Assembly (NCBI GenBank): GCA_009594995.1
Contig: VOPR01000033.1
Location: 1-64,000, forward strand
Direction of reading: 5' to 3'
Origin: Nitrospira sp.
Lineage (GTDB): Bacteria > Nitrospirota > Nitrospiria > Nitrospirales > Nitrospiraceae
DNA length: 64,000 nucleotides
The position numbers were made by a program, and so were the translations under genes. Of the stretch, positions 1 through 8,927 are shown in pieces. Numbering within the stretch: the stretch's first letter is position 1; the number at the start of each line of letters is the position of its first letter. The notes below the pieces were generated by a model. It was given only the letters and a program-made list of their open reading frames with translations. It was not told the origin of the DNA and ran no database searches.

Positions 1-2166
1 GATATCCAGGATGTGGATCAGGTGTTCCTTCTCCAGCGAGTGGAAGACCACGATCTCATCAATCCGGTTCAGGAACTCAGGACTGAAGGATCGGCGGAGT
101 TCGCCCATCACTTCATCCTTCTTGCGTAACGCCTGTCCGCTCTTTTCGTCGTTCTGGAATCCGAGCGACACGCCTTTTTGAATCAGCTTTGTGCCGATGT
201 TGGACGTCATGATGACGACCGTGTTCTTGAAATCTACCTTTCGACCCAGGCTGTCCGTGAGGACGCCGTCATCAAGCACCTGCAACAGAACGTTGAACAC
301 GTCTGGGTGTGCCTTTTCGATTTCATCGAACAGCACCACGGAATAGGGACGGCGGCGAACTTTTTCCGTCAGCTGTCCGCCCTCTTCGTAGCCCACGTAA
401 CCCGGAGGGGCTCCGAACAACCGCGAGCTGGTGAATTTCTCCTGGTACTCCGACATGTCGATGCGAATGAGCGCATCTTCGCTGTTGAAGAGGAACTCCG
501 CCAGGGTCCGTGCCAACTCGGTCTTTCCGACACCGGTCGGGCCGAGGAAAATGAAGGACCCGATGGGTTTCTTCGCTTCCTTGAGGCCGGCTCTGGATCG
601 ACGAATCGCGCGGGCGACCGCCGAAATGGCTTCGTTTTGTCCAATGACCCGCTTGTGGAGGAATTCCTCCATGCGGAGCAACTTGTTGGACTCTTCTTCT
701 TCCAGCTTGAAGAGCGGAATGCCGGTCATTTTCGACACGACATAGGCGACTTCTTCTTTGCCGATGGTCGGCTTGTGTTTTTCTTGGTTCTTCTTCCACT
801 CGCGCTTGGACTCGTCGAGCAGTTTTCGCAGACGCTCTTCTTCTTCCCGGTGACGAACGGCTTCCTCGAAATTTTGCATCGAAATGGCCAGTTCTTTTTC
901 ACGGGAGATCTTCTTGAGTTCCTGCTCCAACGCCTTGAGCTCAGAGGGAAGCGCATAGGTTTGCAACTTCGCGCGGGAACCGGTTTCGTCGATCAGATCG
1001 ATCGCCTTGTCCGGCAGGAACCGATCAGTGATGTACCGATCTGCCAATTTCACGGCTTCCACGATGGCGTCTTCCGTAATCTCGACGCCATGGTGTTCTT
1101 CGTACCGGTCGCGCAATCCCTGAATGATGCGGACGGTCTCGTCCGTGCTGGGCGGTTGCACATGAATTGGTTGGAAACGCCGCTTGAGCGCCCCGTCTTT
1201 CTCGATGTGCTTGCGGTATTCGTCCAGCGTCGTGGCGCCGATACATTGAATCTCACCGCGCGACAGGGCCGGCTTGAGCATATTGGAGGCATCGATCGAT
1301 CCTTCCGCAGCTCCGGCTCCCACCAATGTGTGCAATTCGTCGATGAAGATAATGATATTGCCCGCCTGCACGATCTCTTTCATCACGACCTTGAGGCGCT
1401 CCTCAAATTGTCCCCGGTATTTCGTACCGGCGACGAGGGAGCCGAGGTCAAGCGCGATGACGCGACGGGACAACAAGTTGTCCGGGACCTCAGAGGCAAT
1501 GATGCGCTGAGCGAGGCCTTCGACGATAGCGGTTTTCCCGACTCCGGATTCGCCGATGAGCACGGGATTGTTTTTCGAACGGCGGCTGAGAATCTGGAGC
1601 ACGCGCTCGATTTCGTCCGCGCGTCCGATGACAGGATCCAACTGCCCTTCCTGGGCCAATTGGGTCAGGTCGCGACCGAATTCATCGAGTGCTGGCGTGT
1701 TGCTCTTGCGGTCTCGCTCACGTGGCGCAGACTTTCGCAGGAAAGTCACGGTGAGTTGCCGGGCGGTCAGGAGGTTGGCGCCGAGACTCCGAAGAATCTT
1801 TCCGCCGATACCCTCTTCTTCCCGGAGGAGGCCCAGCAGCAGATGCTCGCTGCCGATGTGGTTGTGACCGAGCAACCGGGCTTCTTCCACCCCGTACTCG
1901 ATGACTTTCTTGACCCGAGGGCTGAATGGAATTTCCCCGAAGGTCATCGTCGTGCCCCCGCCCGGTAAGTTCCGCTCGATTTCGAGCCGAATCTGTTCGG
2001 TCGAGAGGCCCATTTTTTTGAGGATCATCAGCGCAATCCCATCCGTCTCGCGAAGGATGGCCAACACCAGGTGCTCGGTCCCCAGGTAATCGTTCTGATG
2101 GCGCTCGGCTTCTTCACGTGCCAGGATGATGATCTTGCGACCCTTGTCCGTGAACCGTTCGAACAT
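1..2166 (-). CDS. clpC: ATP-dependent Clp protease ATP-binding subunit ClpC (C-terminus cut by window start)
   Basis: Hexameric AAA+ unfoldase that feeds substrates to the ClpP peptidase in the cytoplasm. Translation of the minus strand starts [20 protein letters not shown] and runs open for 722 codons to base 1, so the C-terminal end lies outside the window. Two N-terminal Clp repeats fill roughly residues 1-145. The first Walker A (GESGVGKT) is at residues 205-212 and the second (GPTGVGKT) at 542-549. Between them lies a UVR-type middle segment ([14 protein letters not shown]), which marks ClpC rather than ClpA or ClpB. The ATG at 2166 follows a perfect AAGGAGG ribosome site, and a strong sigma-70-like promoter lies about 90 bp upstream. 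It is divergent from nadK. The family assignment is very safe. Confidence 0.96.
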   Translation of the reverse strand, partial: MFERFTDKGRKIIILAREEAERHQNDYLGTEHLVLAILRETDGIALMILKKMGLSTEQIRLEIERNLPGGGTTMTFGEIPFSPRVKKVIEYGVEEARLLGHNHIGSEHLLLGLLREEEGIGGKILRSLGANLLTARQLTVTFLRKSAPRERDRKSNTPALDEFGRDLTQLAQEGQLDPVIGRADEIERVLQILSRRSKNNPVLIGESGVGKTAIVEGLAQRIIASEVPDNLLSRRVIALDLGSLVAGTKYRGQFEERLKVVMKEIVQAGNIIIFIDELHTLVGAGAAEGSIDASNMLKPALSRGEIQCIGATTLDEYRKHIEKDGALKRRFQPIHVQPPSTDETVRIIQGLRDRYEEHHGVEITEDAIVEAVKLADRYITDRFLPDKAIDLIDETGSRAKLQTYALPSELKALEQELKKISREKELAISMQNFEEAVRHREEEERLRKLLDESKREWKKNQEKHKPTIGKEEVAYVVSKMTGIPLFKLEEEESNKLLRMEEFLHKRVIGQNEAISAVARAIRRSRAGLKEAKKPIGSFIFLGPTGVGKTELARTLAEFLFNSEDALIRIDMSEYQEKFTSSRLFGAPPGYVGYEEGGQLTEKVRRRPYSVVLFDEIEKAHPDVFNVLLQVLDDGVLTDSLGRKVDFKNTVVIMTSNIGTKLIQKGVSLGFQNDEKSGQALRKKDEVMGELRRSFSPEFLNRIDEIVVFHSLEKEHLIHILDI

Positions 2167-2255
2167 CCCGCCTCCTTATGGTGATGGGGTCTGTAAGAGA
2201 AGCCTTAGCTGAGTGAATTGATGCAATTCAAAGGCTCGAAAATACTGATGATGTG

Positions 2256-2284
2256 ATTCTAACTACCACAATATGGGGTGTCAA
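2256..2284 (-). promoter_or_regulatory. Sigma-70-type promoter of clpC
   Basis: Read on the minus strand, TTGACA (2284-2279) is followed after 17 bp by TAGAAT (2261-2256). This is close to the vegetative consensus, about 90 bp upstream of the clpC start. Activity is inferred from the match only. Confidence 0.7.
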
Positions 2285-2373
2285 GGTATTGAGCAAATCG
2301 CGAACGACGCGCTGCGACTGGTGAATCGCATGTGTGTGCGACTGCGTTCTATCGTGTGCTGTGGCTCGCTTGT

Positions 2374-2403
2374 TTGACAGTAAAAGAATCATCCCGATAC
2401 AAT
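2374..2403 (+). promoter_or_regulatory. Sigma-70-type promoter of nadK
   Basis: TTGACA (2374-2379), an 18-bp spacer and TACAAT (2398-2403) lie 50 bp upstream of the nadK start. With the clpC promoter this explains the 286-bp divergent intergenic region. I see no other clear element in that gap. Confidence 0.65.
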
Positions 2404-2452
2404 CCCGCACCTTTCAACCGGCACCTCATCTCAGCGCATCGCGGTCCTACTT

Positions 2453-3313
2453 ATGAAAAGCAAAAGCATCGGGATTCTGACGAAACCAAAATTTCCGGAA
2501 GTGAAGGATACCGTGCAGGCCGTGGTGACCTGGCTGCGTTCGCGAAACATCGATGTGCTGCTGGATACGACCGCCACGAAATTGCTCGGTGAACAGGGCG
2601 GGTTTCAGAAACCTCAACTCGCCAGCAAAGCCGATGTGCTGCTGGTGTTGGGGGGCGACGGCACCATGCTGAACGCTGCCAGGCTGGCCGGCGAGCGAGG
2701 GATTCCCATTCTCGGGGTGAACATGGGCGGCCTCGGTTTTCTCACCGAAGTCGTACTGGAAAATTTGTATCCCTCCCTGGAGCGGGTGTTCGCAAACGAT
2801 TTTGTGCTCGACGAACGACTGATGCTTAAGACGCACGTGCATCGGCATGGCGAAACCGTGGCGCGCGGAGTGGTCCTTAATGACGTGGTCATCAGCAAAG
2901 GGACGCTTGCTCGAATGATCGAACTCCGGATCGCCATTCAAGGGCAATTCGTGACCAATTTGCGCGGCGACGGTCTGATCGTCAGCACGCCGACCGGATC
3001 GACGGCCTACTCTCTGTCTGCCGGCGGGCCCATCATCAATCCGGCGGTGCCGTCTTTGATCCTGACGCCGGTCTGTCCGCACACACTGACGCATCGCCCG
3101 TTGATCGTGCCGGCGAGCGCTGAAATCGAAGTGGTGTTGACCAGCAGAGATGATGGGGCGATGGCGACGCTGGACGGCCAGGTCGGCGTGGCCTTGACGC
3201 AGGGCGATACGGTTGAGATTCAGACCTCCGAGTACCAGACCAGGCTGATCCGATTCCCAGAGAGCAGTTATTACGAGGTATTGAGGGAAAAGCTGAAATG
3301 GGGCGACGGGTGA
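2453..3313 (+). CDS. nadK: NAD kinase
   Basis: Phosphorylates NAD to NADP in the cytoplasm, supplying NADP(H) for biosynthesis. The 286-residue length is typical. The diagnostic GGDGT motif is at residues 67-71, followed by the glycine-rich GVNMGGLGFLTE strand. The C-terminal half has the conserved NAD-binding block with GDGLIVSTPTGSTAYSLSAG. It is monocistronic, with its own promoter upstream, and converges on the FprA-like reductase downstream with only 16 bp between stops. That NADP-linked enzyme is a plausible functional neighbour, though the two genes are not co-transcribed. Confidence 0.96.
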   Translation: MKSKSIGILTKPKFPEVKDTVQAVVTWLRSRNIDVLLDTTATKLLGEQGGFQKPQLASKADVLLVLGGDGTMLNAARLAGERGIPILGVNMGGLGFLTEVVLENLYPSLERVFANDFVLDERLMLKTHVHRHGETVARGVVLNDVVISKGTLARMIELRIAIQGQFVTNLRGDGLIVSTPTGSTAYSLSAGGPIINPAVPSLILTPVCPHTLTHRPLIVPASAEIEVVLTSRDDGAMATLDGQVGVALTQGDTVEIQTSEYQTRLIRFPESSYYEVLREKLKWGDG

Positions 3314-3321
3314 GGTAAACC

Positions 3322-3342
3322 CGGGCGCGTTAAGCGCGCCCG
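3322..3342. terminator. Hairpin between convergent nadK and reductase genes
   Basis: CGGGCGCG (3322-3329) and CGCGCCCG (3335-3342) form a perfect 8-bp stem with a 5-base loop in the 16-bp gap and the end of the minus-strand gene. The TAA of the reductase lies in the loop. There is no clear T-tract, so it may act as a bidirectional stop or only protect 3' ends. Confidence 0.4.
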
Positions 3343-4700
3343 CGTTCGATGTGAGCCAGCATGTCCGCGTTCGACGCGAACTTGAATTCCCCAATGGCAT
3401 CGGGCGAGGCGGCATGCGCTTTCTCCGCCGCATCCAACACCTTCAAGCCGTCAAGATCCACCGGTTTACTCTTTCGATCCTTCAGAATGGTTTGCAACTT
3501 CCCGAGAACGTTGCCGACGGCGGTGCCGGATTGAGATGGCTTCGTCGTCAGGTACCGCGAGATGACTTCCGCACACCAATCCCCGTCCCGCTTGGCAATC
3601 CCCACCAGACCTTCGCTGGCCTTGCGCGCCCATCCGGCGAGAAACACGCCATCGACAATCTGCCCTGATTTTTCATCATAGGCCTGGAATAACGAATCAT
3701 CCGGATCGTTGCCGGTCTTGGTCGGATTGGTCACGTAGACACCGTTCTTGTACGGCAAGCCAACGCTGTCATCCACACGATCGCCTACGGCGAATACGAC
3801 GCTGTCCACGGGGAACTCATAGAGCTGCTTGAGTCCGACCGCCGCGGTGTCTTCGCCTTTTGGTTCCAGCTTATTCTCTTCCATCTCGAGGGCGCGCACG
3901 CGATTGTTGGCATCGACGAGCACCCGCTTCGGTGAGGCGAGAAACCGGAAGCCCATTTTTGAGGGGCTTGCCGTCGGTTCACACTTCGTGAATTCGGCGG
4001 TCATGCTCGCCAGGACTTCATCGGCATTCTGTCCGACCGCCGCCAGGCGGTCCTTGATGCGAGCGAACTCTTTGGCGATACCGTCATGGTCCATGTTCGA
4101 GCAGACGGCCCGAATCTCTTTCGGATTGTATTTGCGTTCGACCGGACCGCGGCGGGCAATAGCGGTCACCCGCTCCACCTTCTTGTAACGGATGAGCCAA
4201 TGGGCGATATCGACCATGACGTCGCCGACGCCGATGATGGCCACATGTTTCCCCATATCGAAGGGACGATCACCGAAACCAGGCAGACGATTGAAGTGGT
4301 ACACCACATCCTTGGCATGGAAGACACCCTTGGCGGAGTCGCCCTCGACGCCGATGGCCTTGGTGCCCTGAGCGCCGATGGAAAAGGCCACGGCGCTGGC
4401 ACCCAGTCCGCGCAACTCTTCCACCGTGAGGTCCTTCCCCTGCCCGACGGAGACATTGCCGAAATAATGCACGTTGGGCTGCTCCAGCATCTCCCAATAT
4501 TGCTTCTTCAAGCCGCCGCGCAATTTGAGCTTGCTGGGGAAAATCCCGTACTCGGCCAATCCGCCGAACTTGATGTCGCGATTGAGAATGATGACCTCAT
4601 GGCCCGCATCGGCCATCTTCTTGGCCAGGGCCATTCCGGCAGGGCCTGCGCCCACGACCACTACCACATGTCCGCTTGTCTCGGAACCGGTTGCACTCAT
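3330..4700 (-). CDS. FAD-dependent ferredoxin/NADP reductase (FprA/adrenodoxin-reductase-like)
   Basis: Flavoprotein of 456 residues predicted to move electrons between NADP(H) and ferredoxin in the cytoplasm. The N-terminus has a dinucleotide-binding GAGPAG motif near residue 18 followed by an acidic/asparagine strand end, typical of FAD binding in the adrenodoxin-reductase family. A second Rossmann motif (IIGVGDVMVDIA) is near residue 155. It is followed by ARRGPVERKYNPKEIRAV, which resembles the NADP-binding RRGP...KELRE block of FprA. GWARKASEGLVGIAKRDG near the C-terminus matches the family's final FAD-contact region. In an organism fixing carbon by a reverse TCA route such an enzyme would balance ferredoxin and NADPH; that role is inference. 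Related glutamate-synthase beta-like reductases are the main alternative. Confidence 0.85.
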   Translation of the reverse strand: MSATGSETSGHVVVVVGAGPAGMALAKKMADAGHEVIILNRDIKFGGLAEYGIFPSKLKLRGGLKKQYWEMLEQPNVHYFGNVSVGQGKDLTVEELRGLGASAVAFSIGAQGTKAIGVEGDSAKGVFHAKDVVYHFNRLPGFGDRPFDMGKHVAIIGVGDVMVDIAHWLIRYKKVERVTAIARRGPVERKYNPKEIRAVCSNMDHDGIAKEFARIKDRLAAVGQNADEVLASMTAEFTKCEPTASPSKMGFRFLASPKRVLVDANNRVRALEMEENKLEPKGEDTAAVGLKQLYEFPVDSVVFAVGDRVDDSVGLPYKNGVYVTNPTKTGNDPDDSLFQAYDEKSGQIVDGVFLAGWARKASEGLVGIAKRDGDWCAEVISRYLTTKPSQSGTAVGNVLGKLQTILKDRKSKPVDLDGLKVLDAAEKAHAASPDAIGEFKFASNADMLAHIERGRA

Positions 4701-4904
4701 TATCTACCCTTCAATGTATATCGAGAATGAAATGAATCGTAATTCCACTTCGACCGTCAAACGGCGTATACGCCTGAGATGATCAAAGTTTCCAAAATTT
4801 TGCGCACGTTAGCATAGGGCTGCTCGGGCTGTCAAAAGCGGCGACGGGCCAAACTGCCGGCCGGGCGACCGGTTTGAAAGCCCCACATGCCGCTGTTGCG
4901 ACCT

Positions 4905-6359
4905 CTACCCACCCGCGCTGCCGACCGGTCCACCGGCCTGGGTCATGCGCCAGGGATCGAGGAGCTGGCTGAGTCGCTTTTCCGGCAACACGTTTTGTTC
5001 ACGAGCTACCTCCCGGACGGTCTTGCCGGACTTGTAGGCGTCCTTGGCCAGTTTCGCCGCCGCTTCGTAGCCGATCACCGGTGCAAGGGCGGTGCACATC
5101 GCCAGGCTTTCCTCGATGAGGCTCTTGCAGCGTTCCTCGTTCGCCTTGATACCCGCGATGCACTTCACGGCAAAATTCGTCGAGGCGGTCGCGAGCAACT
5201 CGATGGACTGCAAGAGGTTGTAGGCCATCACCGGCAGCATGACGATCAATTCAAAATTAGCCGCCTGGCCCCCCACTGTAATGGTGACATCGTTGCCGAT
5301 GACCTGGGCGCAGACCATGGTGACCGATTCCGCAATCACCGGATTGACCTTGCCCGGCATAATCGAAGAGCCCGGTTGGGTTTCCGGCAGATTGATTTCG
5401 CCGAGTCCGCAACGCGGACCGGAGCCAAGCCAACGGATATCGTTGGCAATCTTCATCAAGCTGACGGCCAGGGTGCGCAGTTCCCCGCTGGCTTCAACCA
5501 GCGAATCTTGAGCCGACTGCCCTTCGAAGTGGTTAACCGCCTCCTTGAAGGTACATCCGGTTTCTTTCGAAATGATGGCCATCACCTTGCCCGCAAATTT
5601 GGGGTGACAGTTGAGTCCGGTGCCGACGGCAGTTCCTCCCAGCGCGACTTCGCTGAGCGCAGCCTGAGCTCGCTTCATCCGTGCGATGCCCAGTTCGATC
5701 TGTCTGGCATAGCCTCCGAATTCCTGTCCCAGCCGGACCGGGGTCGCATCCTGCAAGTGCGTGCGGCCGATCTTCACGATCTTGTCGAACTCGCGAGCCT
5801 TACCGTTCAGGGCCTTGTGGAGTTGGGTCAATGCGGGGATGAGTTGGCGCTGGATCGTTTCGGATGCCGCGATGTGAATGGCGGTTGGAACGACGTCGTT
5901 GCTGGATTGCCCCAGGTTCACATGGTCGTTCGGGTGCACCAGTTTGCTGCCTCTGGCGCCGCCGAGCAATTCCGTCGCCCGGTTCGAAATGACTTCGTTG
6001 GTGTTCATGTTCGTTGAGGTGCCCGAGCCGGTCTGGAAAATGTCCACCGGGAATTCGGCATCGAGGCGCCCGTCGACCACTTCGGTGGCAGCGCGAATGA
6101 TGGCGTCCGCCGGTTTTTTGTCGAGGAGCTTTAGCGAGTGGTTGACCGACGCGGCGGCGCGTTTGATGAGTCCCATCGCCCGGATCATGGCGCGGGGGAT
6201 ACGAAGCGAACTGATCGGGAAGTTTTCAATCGCACGGGCCGTCTGCACCCCGTAGTACGCGTTGGAAGGAACCGCCAGCTCTCCCATCGTGTCGCGCTCC
6301 ATGCGCGTGGCTGTCGTCAGTGGTGCGGTGCTGTTGGGCGTGCGCGAAGCTTTCTTCAT
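4905..6359 (-). CDS. fumC: Class II fumarate hydratase
   Basis: Interconverts fumarate and malate in the TCA cycle, oxidative or reductive. The protein is 484 residues when started at the ATG at 6359, which follows a GAGGAG site; an in-frame extension to 6407 lacks one. The superfamily signature GSSIMPGKVNP is present, together with TGSGTSTNMNTNEV, GRTHLQDATPV and the active-site stretch HPNDHVNLGQSSNDV. FumC and aspartate ammonia-lyase share all of these. The GQSSNDVVPTAIHIA version and overall length favour FumC, but aspartase cannot be fully excluded by eye. The 204-bp gap to the reductase start at 4700 shows no gene. It is transcribed alone or ahead of the reductase. Confidence 0.9.
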   Translation of the reverse strand: MKKASRTPNSTAPLTTATRMERDTMGELAVPSNAYYGVQTARAIENFPISSLRIPRAMIRAMGLIKRAAASVNHSLKLLDKKPADAIIRAATEVVDGRLDAEFPVDIFQTGSGTSTNMNTNEVISNRATELLGGARGSKLVHPNDHVNLGQSSNDVVPTAIHIAASETIQRQLIPALTQLHKALNGKAREFDKIVKIGRTHLQDATPVRLGQEFGGYARQIELGIARMKRAQAALSEVALGGTAVGTGLNCHPKFAGKVMAIISKETGCTFKEAVNHFEGQSAQDSLVEASGELRTLAVSLMKIANDIRWLGSGPRCGLGEINLPETQPGSSIMPGKVNPVIAESVTMVCAQVIGNDVTITVGGQAANFELIVMLPVMAYNLLQSIELLATASTNFAVKCIAGIKANEERCKSLIEESLAMCTALAPVIGYEAAAKLAKDAYKSGKTVREVAREQNVLPEKRLSQLLDPWRMTQAGGPVGSAGG

Positions 6360-6516
6360 CGTCAAATCTCCTCGAATGACTGCGGTTGACCTGCTGGAAT
6401 CGCGCATATTAAACGCTCCCCTTGCGGAAGCACAAGCGTGTCGTTGCGCGCAAAGACCTGAGATGGCGCCGGAACGGCACCGCAGGTGTCGGGTGGGTGA
6501 TCAGGAAGAGGGTGTG

Positions 6517-6550
6517 TCAAAAAGAAAAGGCCCGCCGGAGGGCGGGCCTT
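6517..6550 (-). terminator. Rho-independent terminator of the hsp20 gene
   Basis: AAGGCCCGCC (6527-6536) and GGCGGGCCTT (6541-6550) form a perfect 10-bp stem with a GGAG/CTCC tetraloop. On the minus strand the stem is followed by TTTTCTTTTT, a good U-tract, 25 bp beyond the hsp20 stop. Confidence 0.85.
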
Positions 6551-6574
6551 GCTTCGTGAAGCGCAGGAACGTGA

Positions 6575-7030
6575 TTAACCGATCTTGACGTCGATCTGCT
6601 TGGGTTTTGCCTTCTCTGATTTCGGCAGATGCAGATGCAACACGCCGTCGGCATATTCCGCCTTCACCTTACTCTCATCCACTGAATCGGGAAGTGTGAA
6701 GCTTCGAACAAATCGACCGTAGGACCGTTCGACCCGATGATACTTCTTCCCCTTCTCTTCTTTTTCCTGTTTTCGCTCGCCCTGAAGAGTCAGGACTCCG
6801 TCTTCGACCGTTACCTTCACGTCTTCCTTCTTGACCTCGGGAAGCTCAGCCTTGATGGCATACTCGGCCTCGGTCTCGCTGATGTCGACGGTTGGAGACC
6901 AATCGGCCACCGTCATCACTTCCTTGGCCTGTCCGGCTGACTGCGCGGATCCCGGCCGCGTAATCATGCGGTTCAAACGGTCGGACATCTCCTCCAATTC
7001 CCGAAACGGATCCCATCGTACGATCGCCAT
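6575..7030 (-). CDS. Small heat-shock protein, Hsp20/alpha-crystallin family
   Basis: ATP-independent holdase chaperone of 151 residues. The start at 7030 (MAIVRWDPFRELEEM) is preceded by AGAAGGAGG; the WDPFRELE opening is typical of bacterial Hsp20. The alpha-crystallin domain runs from about residue 45 to 140. It contains DISETEAEYAIKAELPEVK, VEDGVLTLQGERK and the strand block FVRSFTLPDSVD, then ADGVLHLHLPK. The C-terminal IDVKIG resembles the I-x-I/V tail that docks between dimers. It is monocistronic, with its own terminator. Confidence 0.95.
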   Translation of the reverse strand: MAIVRWDPFRELEEMSDRLNRMITRPGSAQSAGQAKEVMTVADWSPTVDISETEAEYAIKAELPEVKKEDVKVTVEDGVLTLQGERKQEKEEKGKKYHRVERSYGRFVRSFTLPDSVDESKVKAEYADGVLHLHLPKSEKAKPKQIDVKIG

Positions 7031-7102
7031 GGTGGAACCTCCTTCTGAGTGTGTATTGATGGTGTTCACTTGAGCCATCCTACTTACTACAGAGGAGGTA
7101 AT

Positions 7103-7118
7103 CTTCACGCCGGTGAAG
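7103..7118. promoter_or_regulatory. Perfect 6-bp inverted repeat upstream of hsp20
   Basis: CTTCAC-GCCG-GTGAAG sits 73-88 bp upstream of the hsp20 start and overlaps a minus-strand TTGACT. It could be a heat-shock operator or chance. It does not match the long CIRCE repeat. Confidence 0.25.
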
Positions 7119-7159
7119 TCAAGGGCGGAGGCCGAAGAGATATTGTCGATAACGGGGCC

Positions 7160-7187
7160 TTGACATTGGCCCCCCCGGCATTATTTA
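7160..7187 (+). promoter_or_regulatory. Promoter of the 29-residue membrane peptide gene
   Basis: TTGACA (7160-7165), a 16-bp spacer and TATTTA (7182-7187) lie about 30 bp upstream of the small ORF's start codon, so a short leader carrying its GAGGAGG site is predicted. Confidence 0.55.
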
Positions 7188-7217
7188 GTAGCCCCCTTCA
7201 CAGAGGAGGCGATCGCT

Positions 7218-7307
7218 ATGTTGGAATTCATTTCCTATGCATTGCTCGGCGGCATCATGATGGTCACGTCCGTAGTCTTGTGGTGGTTCATCGGGCGAAC
7301 CGAATAA
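7218..7307 (+). CDS. 29-residue single-pass membrane peptide, function unknown
   Basis: Short gene with ATG at 7218, stop TAA at 7305-7307. A GAGGAGG ribosome site (7203-7209) sits at ideal distance, and a TTGACA/TATTTA promoter lies just upstream. The peptide begins MLEFISYALLGGIMMV, continues with one hydrophobic helix containing two tryptophans and ends in the polar tail IGRTE. It therefore looks like a small inner-membrane protein. It sits between hsp20 and citrate synthase, divergent from the former and convergent with the latter (13-bp gap). Small subunits of oxidases or transporters have this look, but no family is recognised. Promoter, ribosome site and coding all agree, which makes it more than a chance ORF. 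Confidence 0.6.
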   Translation: MLEFISYALLGGIMMVTSVVLWWFIGRTE

Positions 7308-7320
7308 CCCGCCTCGAGGA

Positions 7321-8454
7321 TTATCGCCGGTCGATCGGCACATAGTGCCTGTCGTGTTCGCCGGAATAGATCTGGTCCGGCCGGTAAAGTTTGTTCTCCC
7401 GCAATTGCTCCAGCCAGTGCGCCAGCCATCCGCTCACCCGCGCCATGGCAAAGAGGGGCGTAAAGAGATCTACTTCGATGCCCATCTTGTCGTAGATGAT
7501 GCCCGAGTAAAAATCGACGTTCGGGTAAATCCCCTTCCCTTGTAATCGTTCACCTGCAAGTTGTTCCACGGCCACCGCCACTTCATAGAGCGGAGAGGTG
7601 CCGCAGACATTGAAGAGCCGCATGCAGAGCTCTTGCAGTACGGTCGCGCGCGGATCTTTCACCTTGTACACGCGGTGGCCGAATCCCATGAGTTTATTTT
7701 TGCCCTGAAGCCGCGCTTCGACCGCTGCCTGGGCTTGAGCCGGAGTGCCGATCTCCTTCAGCATCATCACGACTTCTTCGTTCGCGCCGCCGTGCAAGGG
7801 ACCTTTGAGTGCGCCGATCGAGGAAGCCACCACTGTGTAGGGATCGGCCAGCGTCGAGGCCGTTACCATGCCGGCGAAGGTAGAGGCGTTCATCGTATGC
7901 TCAGCGTGGAGGATAAGGCAGTCATCGAACACTTCGCTCCAGAGAGGATGAGGAACGGTTTCCGTGAGCATGTAGAGGAAGTTGTCGGAGAAGGGCAGAT
8001 CATCCCGCGGGGGAATGTATTCGTCTCCGCGCCGCAGTCGAGCCCATGCCGCCACGATGGTCGGGAGTTTGGCAATCAGGCGCACCGCCGACCAATAGTT
8101 GTTTTCCACATCCTTGACGTTGCGGCCAGGGTAAAACATGCCGAGTGCCGCCACGGCCGCTTGTAACGCATCCATCGGATGCCCATGTTCAGGCATCACC
8201 TTCAGCAGGTCCACGATGCGGAACTTGATCCGCCGATGGTGCGTGACATCATTCACCCACTGAGTGAGCTCAGTTGCGGTCGGCAGTCGTCCGAAGAGCA
8301 GCAGGTAGCTGGTTTCCAGGAATGATGAATGCTGACACAACTCCTCCACGCGAATGCCGCGATATTCGAGTACACCTTTTGTTCCGTCGACATCGCTGAT
8401 CGCTGATTTTGCGGCAGGAACACCGGCCAGGCCCGGCATGAAGTCGTGGGGCAT
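7321..8454 (-). CDS. gltA: Citrate synthase
   Basis: Condenses acetyl-CoA with oxaloacetate to citrate, or may work in reverse in a reductive cycle. The protein is 377 residues from the ATG at 8454 (MPHDFMPGLAGVPAAKSAIS), which follows a GAGGAGA site; an upstream in-frame extension lacks one. Catalytic residues of the family are visible: the first His in ILHAEHTMNAST, the second in GFGHRVYK, and the Asp in NVDFYSG. The length matches the short dimeric bacterial type (about 370-390) rather than the longer hexameric E. coli type. 2-Methylcitrate synthase is close in sequence and is the main alternative. Confidence 0.93.
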   Translation of the reverse strand: MPHDFMPGLAGVPAAKSAISDVDGTKGVLEYRGIRVEELCQHSSFLETSYLLLFGRLPTATELTQWVNDVTHHRRIKFRIVDLLKVMPEHGHPMDALQAAVAALGMFYPGRNVKDVENNYWSAVRLIAKLPTIVAAWARLRRGDEYIPPRDDLPFSDNFLYMLTETVPHPLWSEVFDDCLILHAEHTMNASTFAGMVTASTLADPYTVVASSIGALKGPLHGGANEEVVMMLKEIGTPAQAQAAVEARLQGKNKLMGFGHRVYKVKDPRATVLQELCMRLFNVCGTSPLYEVAVAVEQLAGERLQGKGIYPNVDFYSGIIYDKMGIEVDLFTPLFAMARVSGWLAHWLEQLRENKLYRPDQIYSGEHDRHYVPIDRR

Positions 8455-8669
8455 AGATTCTGTCTCCTCTCCTCTACAATAGGACTGACGCATCATCGAT
8501 GATGCGATAAGTTCAGGGAAGTGCCCTCCCCTGTCGGTTTATTCGATGGCAGCCGCGCGGTCTCAGCTTATCATGATCGACGGGATCGACTCAGCCTTCG
8601 CCTTGAATTGACGGGACTCGCTTGGCATACTACCTCAAACATTCGTGATGATCGACCGTGGGGCAGGAT

Positions 8670-8924
8670 GTGAGTCGCTTGACGCGAATTCTGGTGCTGC
8701 TTGGGTTGTTGGCGGCGGGCCTGGCCCTGTATATGCTTGGCCCTGGCGAACAGCCTGTTTCTCCAGAGTCCTCCCCTTCGTCGCCGGGGGCGCAACGGGC
8801 GGGACGGAGCACCCTGAATCATGGAGGGCCTGGTGCCGACTCTCGGTCCAGTAACGGCGAACGTCTTCCTGCGAGCGACCGCAACGAGTTTTCCAACCAG
8901 TCTCGATCCGCAACAACGAGGTGA
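8670..8924 (+). CDS. Small membrane-anchored or secreted protein, unknown
   Basis: Predicted 84-residue protein starting at GTG 8670 after a GGGGCAGG stretch; a GTG at 8658 is an alternative. It has one hydrophobic segment (ILVLLGLLAAGLALYM, about residues 6-21) followed by a low-complexity Ser/Pro/Gly/Arg-rich tail. No domain is recognised. It ends 3 bp before the next gene, so the two are probably co-transcribed. Confidence 0.5.
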   Translation: MSRLTRILVLLGLLAAGLALYMLGPGEQPVSPESSPSSPGAQRAGRSTLNHGGPGADSRSSNGERLPASDRNEFSNQSRSATTR

Positions 8925-8927
8925 AGC

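Noticed and set aside
178-1968. Long plus-strand open frame of 596 codons
   Set aside because: It is antisense to the well-recognised clpC, has no family-like sequence and reflects high-GC codon bias of the real strand.
2447-3433. Minus-strand open frame of 328 codons across nadK
   Set aside because: It covers the true NAD kinase gene on the other strand and lacks a recognisable domain.
4887-6017. Plus-strand open frame of 376 codons across fumC
   Set aside because: Antisense shadow of fumC.
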